Shown here in pieces: positions 55,097 to 64,000 of a stretch of DNA of 64,000 bases (its first letter is position 1; each line of letters opens with the position of its first letter). This DNA comes from Neoaliturus tenellus (lineage: Eukaryota; Arthropoda; Insecta; Hemiptera; Cicadellidae). Both the position numbers and the translations under genes were made by a program. The stretch spans positions 60,324,207 through 60,388,206 of the forward strand of contig CM061537.1 in NCBI GenBank assembly GCA_030545055.2, written 5' to 3'. Under the pieces are notes generated by a model. The model saw only the letters and a program-made list of their open reading frames with translations, made no database searches and was not told the DNA's origin.

Positions 55097-58067
55097 CTAG
55101 CTGTTGCCCGTCACGGCTTCGCCCGTGATTGAATTTATTTCATATGTGATAAAATCTCTTTAAAGAGAAACGAAATCTCAATCCTTAAGAGTTGTATTAA
55201 AACATTGAAGAAGTGTAAGCAGTGCACTAAAATTTGCCGAATCTTTAGTCTAATTTTAACTCCATAAACCATATAGTAATTTTGAAGACCTGTAGAGAGG
55301 GGGGCCTAAAGGACCTCAAAAACTATATTTGCAAAACAGTTTGTAAGTGAGCTCCTATATGTACATGTCAAATTTCAACCTTGTAGGCCACAGAGATATT
55401 TTGTAGTACAGTGGGGCAGAGCTCTACAGGAATCTATATTTGCAAAACCGTTTCTTATTGAGTACGTACGAGTAAAAAGGAACCTCCACATCAAATTTCA
55501 ACACCGTATAACGTCGAGTAATTTTGAAGTCCAGTATGGGGCAGAGCCCTAAAGGACTTCAAAATCTATATTTGCAAAACCGTTTCTAAATGTGAACGTA
55601 TGAGTAAAGAGTAACATCCACGTCAAAGTTGAACTCCGTAGGCTCAATAGTAATTTTGAAGTCCAGTGGGGCAGAGCCCTAAAAGGACTTAAAAAACTAT
55701 ATTTGCAAAACCGTTTCTAAATGTGTACGTATGAGTAAAGAGGAAAATCCACGTCAAAGTTGAACCCCGTATAGGCTTTAGAGTAATTTTGAAGTCCAGT
55801 GGGGCAGAGCCCTAAAGGACTTCTAAACCTACAGTATATTTTTAATACCTGTTTCTTATTGAGTACATATGAGTAGAGAGGAACGTCCACGTTAAAATTG
55901 AACCCCGAAGCCCCAAAGAATTTTGAAGTCCAGTGTGGCGAAGCCCTAAAAACTTAAAAAAAAAAAAAAAAAAAAATACTTGAAAAACCGTTTTTTAGTG
56001 AATACCTATTAGCAAAGAGGAACGTCCAAGCAGAATCTCAAAAACACATATAATAGAGTAATTTTGAAGTCTAGTGGGGCGGAGCCCTAAAGGACTTCAA
56101 AATCTTTATTTCCAAACCATTTCTAAGTGAGTACATATGAGTAAAGAGGCACATGCACGTCAAAGTTGAACCCCGTAGACTCAATAGTAATTTTGAAGTC
56201 CAGTGGGGCAGAGCCCTAAAAGGACTTCAAAAACTATATGCAAAACCGTTTCTAAATGTGTACGTATGAGCAAAGAGGAACAACCACATCAAAATTTAAC
56301 CATGTATATAGGCTGTATAGTAAATTTGAAGTCCAGTGGGACAGAGCCCTAAACAGCTTCAAAATCTATATTTCCAAACCATTTCTAAGTGAGTACATAT
56401 GAATAAAGAGGAACATCCACGTCAAACGTAGACTCAATAGTAATTTTGAAGTCCAGTGGGGCAGAGCCCTAAAGGACTTCTAAACCTACAGTATATTTTG
56501 AATACCTGTTTCTTATTGAGTACATATGAGTAAAGAGGAACGTCCACGTTAAAATTGAACCCCGAAGCCCCAAAGAATTTTAAAGTCCAGTGTGGCGAAG
56601 CCCTAAAAACTTAAAAAAAAAAAAAAAACAATACTTGCAAAACCGTTTTTTAGTGAATACCTATTAGCAAAGAGGACCGTCCAGGCCGAATCTCAAAAAC
56701 ATATAGGCCTACAATAGAGTAATTTTGAAGTCCAGTGGGGCGGAGCCCTAAAGGGCATAAAAAATATATTTATAAAACCGTTTCTTAGTGAGTACATAAG
56801 AGAAAAGAGGAATGTCCACATAAAATTTCAACCCTGTATGCCCTAGAGTAAATTTGTAGTCCAGTGGGGCGGAGCCCTAAATTATTTAGGAAAACTATAT
56901 CTACAAAACCGTTTATTAATGCACACCTATGAGCAAAGAGGTACGTCCCTGCCAAATTTCAACCACGTTGGCCGTAGAGTAATTTCGAAGTCATGTGGGG
57001 CGGAGCCCTGAAGGTGCTTTCCAAGAGCGTATTTAAGTGACCCGATGATGGGCAAAGTGGATCTCCCATTCCAAATGTTCCAAATGATTGCCTTACGTCA
57101 TCTTGTTTTTCATATTCGTTGTTTCTTCAATTCATATTAAAAATTGACCATAAGAATATCATTAGATCATAAATGAAATCCTGTGGGGCCGTGCCCTGTT
57201 TAAATTTTGAAAAACCGTTTGTTCCATAAGCAAAAATGAACGTCCATTCCAAATTTCAACAGCAAAGTTCCTAGAGTTTTTCAGATTATTTCGTTGTTTC
57301 CTAGATTCGTATGAAAAATTGGCCGTAAGAATAACATTAGCTAGAAATTTTGAAGTCCTGTGTGGCGGAGCCCTGATAGAATTTTGCAAAACCGTTTCTT
57401 AGTGAGCATCTATGAGCAAAGAACGTCACCCATGCCCAATTTCAACATTGTAGGTCCCATAATTTTTGAGATTCGTTGTTGCTTTGGTTTGTATAAAAAA
57501 TTGGCCATAAGGTTAACATTAGATAAAAATTTTGATGTCCTGTAGGGCGGAGCCCTGATGGAATTTTGTAAAACCGTTTCTTAGTGAGCACCTATTAGCA
57601 AAGCAGAACGTCCATGCTTGTTTTCAACATCATAGGTCCTATGGTTTTCCATATTCGTTGTTTCCTAGATTTGTATAAAAAATTGGCCATAAGAATAACA
57701 TTAGATAGAAATTTTGAAGTCCTGTGTGGCGGAGCCCTGATGGAATTTTGCAAAACCGTTTCTTAGTGAGCATCTATGAGCAAAGAACGTCACCCATGCC
57801 CAATTTCAACATTGTAGGTCCCATAGTTTTTTAGATTCGTTGTTGCTTTGCTTTAGAAAAAAATTGGCCATAAGGTTAACATTAGATAGAAATTTTGATG
57901 TCCTGTGGGGCGGAGACCTGAAGGAATTTCGCAAAACCGTTTCTTAGTGAGCGTTTTTTAGCAAAGAGGAACGTCCATGCAAAATTTCAACCCTCTATAC
58001 CCTATGGTCATTGAGATACTCTGATACATGAGTGAGTGGTATTTGACAAATATATAGTAGAAAAAAA
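55097..58067 (-). mobile_element. Helitron with internal ~132-bp tandem repeats, copy B
   Basis: On the minus strand the 3' end is hairpin CACGGGCGAAGCCGTG, then ACGGGCAACAG, CTAG and host T, the same terminus as copy A. About 20 units of roughly 130 bp fill 55250-58000, each with GGGGCAGAGCCCTAAAGG, GCAAAACCGTTTCT and GAGGAACGTCCACGTCAAA-type phrases. Units in the right half have a longer variant containing AAAAATTGGCCATAAG. A 5'-like start TCTACTATATATTTG is at 58067 (minus strand), but the base before it is T and not A, so that end is uncertain. Confidence 0.8.
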
Positions 58068-58071
58068 AGGT

Positions 58072-58310
58072 TTGTATAAAAAATTGGCCATAAGGTTAAC
58101 ATTAGATAAAAATTTTGATGTCCTGTAGGGCGGAGCCCTGATGGAATTTTGTAAACCCGTTTCTTAGTGAGCACCTATTAGCAAAGCAGAACGTCCATGC
58201 TTATTTTCAACATCATAGGTCCTATGGTTTTCCATATTCGTTGTTTCTTAGATTTGTATAAAAAAATTGGCCATAAGAATAACATTAGATAGAAATTTAG
58301 ATAGAAAAGA
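58072..58310. repeat. Partial duplicate of Helitron internal units
   Basis: This repeats the sequence of about 57488-57710 with few changes (GTTTGTATAAAAAATTGGCC, GTCCTGTAGGGCGGAGCCCT, TTGTTTCTTAGATTTG). It lies outside the putative 5' end, so part of the array was duplicated or a second copy was truncated here. Confidence 0.75.
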
Positions 58311-59690
58311 AGAAGATTGATCAAAGCTTAAAACTAACTTGTAACTTTTTATAACTAAAAACATCTAGGAATAGGCCTACTAAACATTTTTGAACAAAAT
58401 TAGTTTGGTCAGTTTCTGCCTCAGACCAATACTGGGCAAATTGGCAGCACTGGTTGCCTCTTTGGCCCTATGATGCCCGATAATTTTCAAAAACAAGTTC
58501 CCAATCAACTTTACTAACAAAAGTCGATGATTAACCTCATCGACACAGTTTGAGGTATGACATTTAAAAACTGAGTATTTAAAAAAGTTGCAGGCTTGGT
58601 TCAGGACTTGTTTGGTGTTTAATTGTTTATCAGTCTGAATGTCTGATAGCTTATATATGAAACTGGCAATCTTAAAAACATCTTCTGAAACTCTTACTAA
58701 TCTACTAATCTAAAATTTTTTCTTTTAACTGCATGAATCCATTTTCGTAGCAGATTTTTGTCTTTTGGAAATCTGGGAACATATACAAACACATTCGTCA
58801 AAATATATTCGATAAATAGTTCATGGATGGTAAATAAAGTAAATATAACGTTATGTTTTGTTCGGTACCCTCTGACGACTTTGCTACAGGTAAAAAAAAT
58901 CTACTATACTACTCTAACATTCTACTACATTTAATAAATAACAAAACACATGGGTTCATGTTAATTTACATAGCTTAGACTTGTTAGTTATATTTATAAT
59001 TAATTACATACACTTAAAATTATTACAACATTGAATTAGTAGTAATAATAAGAATGTAATAAAAATTCCCTGTTTTCCCTCTTTCAAAAACATAATTCCC
59101 TTCTTTACAATTACAAGGCAAACATGGTAAAATTATTTTAATTTCTTTGCGGTTCCTTGTCATTTGTAGCGGGTTTTTATATTCGATGTAACTGTTGAAT
59201 TAACCCAATTATTTTGTTATGAATCGTTAATATTTCACGGCATTTTAATTACAAATGTCAAAATAAATTATTAATTAAAAATGTTTATTTGTACACAGCA
59301 ACCAATAATTATCGAATGAACTATGAGATTTGTAGCTCCAGAAGCCCGCTGTAGCCTCAGTGAGATCACGAGGCTCAAAATGAACTTAGTCGCGCCACTA
59401 TTATTTATTCGATTGCCAACGATCTAGTCATTTTATTGTAGGTTTCTTGATCAAATCATGAAATTCGTCTCATTGGCTACAACTTTCCCGCTGAAAGTTT
59501 GTTTCTGACCCAAAAATAAAAAAAAATCCTCGCTTAGTGACTTTTCCATGTCCGACTAAATTGATTCTCAAACATTTTCACCTTTAATAATTACCTTTAG
59601 TTTAGGAACTAAAAAATATTTATACTGTTGGATTCAGTATTTAATATAGAAACGGAATATATAAATTTCAATGCACTTTAACCACTCTGT
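58311..59690. other. Interior of the 5.4-kb TIR element
   Basis: AT-rich with short frames only. I see no transposase remnant. Confidence 0.4.
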
Positions 59691-60464
59691 TGTAGTACAG
59701 GAGCGTGTAAACGGCGGCGCGCACTGTCGTTGAAATGACGCTGATTCCGCAGTTGCCCACCAGCGCTATCCACGCCGGACCGTTTGGGGCCAATTTAGAG
59801 TTCAATCCAGTAGTATACATCTATGGGTACTGATAACTTTTGAAGGGGACCTCCAATTTTTATGAAATTTGGTATGGAGGTGTAAGACCAGGTCTATTTT
59901 CATGAGTTCGCGAACCAGCATTGTCTGGTTATGGGAACGGGGTTTTATGGGGTTTCAAAGGGGTCAAAAATGGGTTTTTGGCATTTTTGGACCTCAATTT
60001 TTAAAATTCGTCAATTTTAACTGAAACCGTTTAAAAGGGCTTAAAAAAACAAAAATCATAGCATAACTGGTTACGGGGCAAATCCAAAAATGTGTTTTCA
60101 AAGTTATTCTTATGGGAAATCAAGAAAACCCTATATCTTGCTTATTTATTGACATAACTTAATCAAATTTGGTATGTACATTATCTATTTAAGGTTTAAC
60201 TTATACTTGCTTACAAAACCCATATGGCGGCAAACCTACATACTCACCCCCATGGGGTTTATGGGAAAAATAAAAAATTTCTAGAGTTTGATAGAATTTT
60301 GTGTTTACATTCACCGATTATTGATTAACTTAGATTTTCTAACAACACCCAATGGCAGAAAACCTACATACTCGATCCTATGGTGTTTTTATGGGGAAAG
60401 TAAATAATCTGAAATTCAATTGGAAATTCGCTGAGTACGCAGGTCTGCTGCGACGGGGGTATTT

Positions 60465-60780
60465 GACTCTTTTGGACCCCAAAAATATTGTTCCATGGAC
60501 TGACTGTTCAGAACTGCTACACATCTGCCCAAAATTTCATCAAAATCCAAGTATCCTTTCAAAAGTTACCGCATTAATGGACAGTTCAAATTTGAACAAA
60601 TGGGCTTAGGTCTTACCATGACTACCACCGTAACAGTGTATCCCTACATTGAAATTGACAATGTCAATTTTAATTGAAACAAACAATCAATGTCATTGAA
60701 ATTTGCAACATTGGATCCTTATTTTGATAAAGCCAACACATTATTTGCGCCATTGCGCCCATTAATTTTCTTATAAAAAC
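60465..60780. other. Short spacer
   Basis: No feature recognised between the Helentron-like element and the next TIR element. Confidence 0.35.
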
Positions 60781-61586
60781 CAGTGTTGTAGTGGCAAATT
60801 TTCCAATGTGGGAACGCTTAATATATTTGTCAAATTCCCTGAATGCGTACGATAGCAATAGCTTTGCGTATTAGGCTATGTATTTTAAGCTAACTGAATT
60901 TACTGAGGATTCAAGAAACTATTTAAGAATATAGATGATTTTGAGAAAAGCGAAATAAAAAACCAGTAGTCTATATTTTTATACTTAACTAACTTTATTA
61001 TTTCACAAAAGAAGGTTGTTTTAGAAAAGTTTATTAATTTATTTATCAACTACTTTTATTTTGAGCCCCAAAATAGCAACATACATAACCTATAATTTTT
61101 AAATGACATATTCTATACAAGTATAAAGCAGAGAACTAAAATAAATTAAATAAATAAAATAGAGGAAAAACAGAGTAATTAATTACAATGAAAGTTCATT
61201 GAAAGATTGACAAAATTTTGTTTACAAGTAGTCGGCAAATGCATCCTCTTCTATAGGTGTGAAGGGTTGTGGAGGGACGGGAGAGGGATGCCCGCCACCG
61301 TAGGCCTACATCGTACTCTGTGCACAATACAAAGTTCAAGTGAAAGTGAAGTTATCTCTGGCAACAGATACAGAGTAAAGTTTCGTGTTTACAAAGATAC
61401 TTCATTTCATTATTGGCATAGAAATAGTTTTTTATATTTTTTTTGTGTTTAATCAATGTTTGTGTTTAGAAACATATTAGCTATTTTCCCGGATTTTCCC
61501 TGAACGGGGCACTGGGATTTTCCCGGGTTCTTGAAAACCAGTGAGGGAACGCCGTTCCCACGCGTTCCCGCACCACTACACCACTG
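60781..61586. mobile_element. hAT-like non-autonomous element (806 bp)
   Basis: The left end CAGTGTTGTAGTGGCAAATT and the right end (reversed) CAGTGGTGTAGTGGTGCGGG are inverted repeats that continue with GTGGGAACG on both sides. The CAGTGKTGTAGTGG start is typical of hAT-type termini. The flanks are A/C-rich (ATAAAAAC, AAAAACCC) and give no exact 8-bp duplication. Non-coding. Confidence 0.65.
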
Positions 61587-62218
61587 AAAAACCCAATTTT
61601 TGTATTTTTTATGTAATACATTTATTTCTCAAAACTTGAATGAATTTGTAACCGCCCCGTTTTGACATTGTTAAGTTAATCTCCATCCCATTTTCCATCT
61701 ACAAAAAACGGAAAATCCCAACTTGCCTTAGTTCACCCGCTCTTTTTTTACTTGTCACTTTTTCAGCAACATTGTACTGAGAACAGGGAAACTGATGCAT
61801 AGCACCACAGGCGTCTTCGTTGTCATCAAAGAAATTTCATCATTAGGTTTTTATTTTAATTTCCCTAATAAATTAGCGATAAATCATCTGCAATCAAACG
61901 TATATTCTTAGTCGTTCTCAAATCTTAAAATATTTAAATATTTTTAAAAATTAAAATTAAATTCATGCAGGCTTAATTTTAGCAGGAGCACATGCACAAA
62001 ACTCATGTCAGGTTCTTCTATCCAGAGAGGAGCTACAGTTACCTCTGGCTTGTTTGTTTTTAAATGATGTATTGAATTCAACATGGTTTATATAATATTT
62101 TTATAACCAAACTAAACATTACAAAACCAATTTTTCGTTACATCGTAATACGTACAAGTTGCACAGTACAAGTTCGACATTTTATAACTTCTCTCGGTTC
62201 GGTTATGGTTAAGATTAT
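61587..62218. other. AT-rich spacer
   Basis: No gene or terminus recognised. Confidence 0.4.
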
Positions 62219-62371
62219 GTCACACTGTGCTACTTTACTAGCAGCTAGCGAAGTAGCAGCTTCTAAGTAGCCAATGTGACATAGGCAGTAGCAGCTACTA
62301 AGTACTTTAAGTAGTTGTTATTTCAGTAGCTGTTACGAGGTAGCTGCTATTAAGTAGCCAAGTGTGACACA
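62219..62371. mobile_element. Small foldback MITE (153 bp)
   Basis: The ends TGTCACACTGTGCTACTT and (reversed) TGTGTCACACTTGGCTACTT pair. Inside, GTAGCAGCT/AGCTACT words repeat in both orientations, so the whole sequence can fold into a hairpin. Confidence 0.75.
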
Positions 62372-62863
62372 GCCTTTGGGTATTTTGCTTGACGAGTAAG
62401 GAGCGGAAATGTCGTTGGTGCCGGGGCCGTGTCGTGGCTGTGGTGGTGGTGTGATCTAAAATAAAACTCTTGTAATGCGCCGCCGAGTTGCCTAAATTAG
62501 GTTAGATTATTTTCCTAGATAGTTTTCCTGACGAAGTAGGAAATCCTCAATCCTTTACACCTTTGATAAGTAGACTTTTGAACAATTATAGGTGGCCTAT
62601 ATTTAGTAATTTAATATTTGAACATTTTACAAATGTAAACATTTTAAGCCATACCTAAGGACTCACTAGATTTTATGTAGCCTCTAGTCTACTGTTCTTT
62701 ATCTGAAACGTGGAAATAAATATTTATTAAATTATAAAAATACTGTTGGCGTAATGATTTGTTCAAACCTGACACAGGAAAAAATATTGCCTACAACATT
62801 ATCAATATTGATCCAAATTCACCAATTTAAACACAGTTTTTTTATAATTTTCCAGGAGAAAAA
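62372..62863. other. Spacer with a short GC-rich patch
   Basis: A GC-rich patch (62410-62452, GTGCCGGGGCCGTGTCG) stands out but encodes nothing recognisable. The rest is AT-rich. Confidence 0.35.
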
Positions 62864-63005
62864 CCGCGGATCCCCTGGTGATACTTTTAGGACTGATACT
62901 TTTTATGTAAACTCTGATTTGATGTCACCAGGGAAACACAAGCTAATAATTGCTCGCAAATTATATTTCTCCTTTCCCCTTATTAAGAACGGAAATCCTC
63001 TTTAG
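62864..63005 (+). CDS. Candidate terminal exon of an unidentified gene
   Basis: A strong pyrimidine tract and acceptor (TTTTTTTATAATTTTCCAG) precede a phase-0 frame that begins EKNRGSPGDTFRTDTFYVNS and runs through DLMSPGKHKLIIARKL to a TAG at 63003-63005. Composition rises above the AT-rich flanks for the first 90 nt. I do not recognise the family. The real exon could instead end at an internal GT. It could be coincidental. Confidence 0.3.
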
Positions 63006-63342
63006 TCTTTGCAATTTTTTCTTCGTTATCATTAAAAAAACAACATTATATTTTAGGGATTAGTTTTTATTTTACCACAAATTATTGACTTTTTATTTAT
63101 TTAACTTACTCTCCACTAATTATTTCACATCTAAATGTGTATGAATATCAATATTTTATACAGTAGCCCTTTCAAAAACAAAACTCCTAACTAGCATCCA
63201 AAATGCTTATGGGCTAGATTTGTTATTAAACTTCTTGCAAAATTGTGTTTCCTATTTACTTTTTGAAAATACGTAGAATTATTTAAAATTATATAGATTA
63301 ATTTTTATGGGTACAATTTTTTTCCAAAAAAAACAAAAAAAA

Positions 63343-64000
63343 TCTCTCACTCACTGACTCACTCATCCATCGCTAATTCTCCAACTTCCCGACTAGCTAC
63401 AGTGCTGAATTTTTGTATACAGTACTCATTCTTTAGGCTTAAAATAGGAAAATCTGACTATATTCATATTAAGAGGGCAGGGCGTTGGAGTCAATCCAGA
63501 TTCCGTCATAAGAGCAATGTTAAACGAGAAACCAAATAACTCTTTTATTTGTTATCAGAAAATAATGGTTTATAGCTCTAAATAAAGGGTTCATTGAGGC
63601 GGATTTGGTTTGCGAGAGGAATTTTTGATAAAACGTAGTCTTTTTTTACAAACTTTAAACAAAAAAGCATGTTTTTTACTACTTTTAAAACATTTTCTAC
63701 AAAATTTTATAAATGATTTACAAAGCATCGATCTCGCAAAAGGAACGGGAAATTTAATTGAGATTCAAACGCTATTTGTTTTGAAACAATCGGACCAAAA
63801 ATAAAGAGATTATATGACAAATGCCGGGGACAAGTTTAGCATTGCTCTTATGGGAAATAAATCCAACATGACGGCACTCCAACGCCCTCTTAATATTCAT
63901 TCACAAAGGGCTAAGCCCTAGACTAGACGTCCTCAAAGTTACCTTGTTATGGAAGCAACATTTTTTATTCTAACATATGATTACTTTAAGAATCATTAAT
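63343..64000 (+). mobile_element. Helitron with ~132-bp repeats, copy C: 5' part, runs off the window
   Basis: It starts TCTCTCACTCACTGACTCAC after an A run and continues with TTCTCCAACTTCCCGACTAG. It matches the 5' region of copy A (minus strand of about 27830-27965) up to the end of the window, apart from the insertion at 63473-63889. Any tandem array would lie beyond 64000. Confidence 0.8.
63473..63889. mobile_element. 417-bp TTAA-specific MITE nested in the Helitron
   Basis: The termini GAGGGCAGGGCGTTGGAGT and (reversed) GAGGGCGTTGGAGTGCC share CCGTCAT.., CATAAGAGCAATG and further inner matches. TTAA is duplicated at 63469-63472 and 63890-63893. The related Helitron at 26184-27992 has the uninterrupted target (CATATTAATATTC on its minus strand, near 27840). 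A TTAA target and GAGGGC-type ends suit a piggyBac-like MITE. Confidence 0.88.

Larger units (their letters stand above)
54438..59825. mobile_element. 5.4-kb TIR element with 8-bp TSD, nested in the Helentron-like element
   Basis: The termini CATCGATGTATACTACTGGA and (reversed) CATAGATGTATACTACTGGA are flanked by the exact 8-bp duplication GGTACTGA (54430-54437, 59826-59833). Symmetry continues for over 100 bp on each side (for example GCGCTGGTGGGCAA against TTGCCCACCAGCGC). The TIR start and 8-bp duplication suit hAT or P-type elements. No transposase is evident, and more than half of the interior is a Helitron (55097 onward). Confidence 0.85.
54398..60464 (+). mobile_element. Helentron-like element, copy 3, split by a 5.4-kb insertion
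   Basis: The 5' end AGCGAATTTCCCTATAGGGA lies at 54398. The body resumes at 59826 (ACTTTTGAAGGGGACC, then ATGAAATTTGGTATGGAGG) and ends with GGAAATTCGCTGAGTACGCA, hairpin and GGGGGTATT at 60464. Without the insertion at 54438-59825 it would be about 670 bp and collinear in layout with 16407-17404, though much diverged internally. Confidence 0.75.

Overview
This window is eukaryotic nuclear DNA, AT-rich and full of transposable elements. It is almost certainly from an insect. A hemipteran is my best guess, but I cannot prove it from sequence alone. The arguments are an arthropod-type insulin receptor, and a nuclear mitochondrial insertion that keeps the ancestral insect order ND2-trnW-trnC-trnY-COI and reads with the invertebrate mitochondrial code (AGA as Ser, ATA as Met).

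The one host gene I can name is an insulin receptor tyrosine kinase (InR) on the + strand. Three coding exons are visible: 6668-6819, 10745-10878 and 18978-22266. The first two encode part of the cysteine-rich region. The last is a 3.3-kb terminal exon that encodes, without an intron, the end of that region, the L2 domain, the fibronectin III domains, the membrane segment, the kinase and a short tail. The L1 and signal-peptide exons are not recognisable here. Possible further exons of unknown genes are at about 32.5, 36.1 and 62.9 kb.

The rest is a layered mobile-element landscape. The 8.1-kb last InR intron is about 78% identifiable insertions: an 11957-14754 terminal-inverted-repeat (TIR) element that encloses the mitochondrial insertion and a Helitron, a 397-bp Helitron, and a 3.15-kb hAT-type element that carries further insertions. 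From 24 to 42 kb there are large foldback elements, Helitrons and MITEs. Several have an unoccupied related copy elsewhere in the window, which fixes their boundaries. At 43 kb there is a 24-bp minisatellite beside a hairpin. At 46.9-51.9 kb lies a young Ty3/gypsy-type LTR retrotransposon with one intact 1398-codon Gag-Pol frame, flanked by an unexpected 335-bp direct duplication. At 54.4-60.5 kb a 5.4-kb TIR element sits inside a Helentron-like element and itself contains a Helitron with roughly 132-bp tandem repeats. The window ends inside a third copy of that Helitron family, split by a TTAA-specific MITE.

No CRISPR array, rRNA gene, functional tRNA gene or prokaryotic operon was seen. No cooperating multigene system is evident. 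The unusual content is the nested element structure and the odd features of the insulin receptor.
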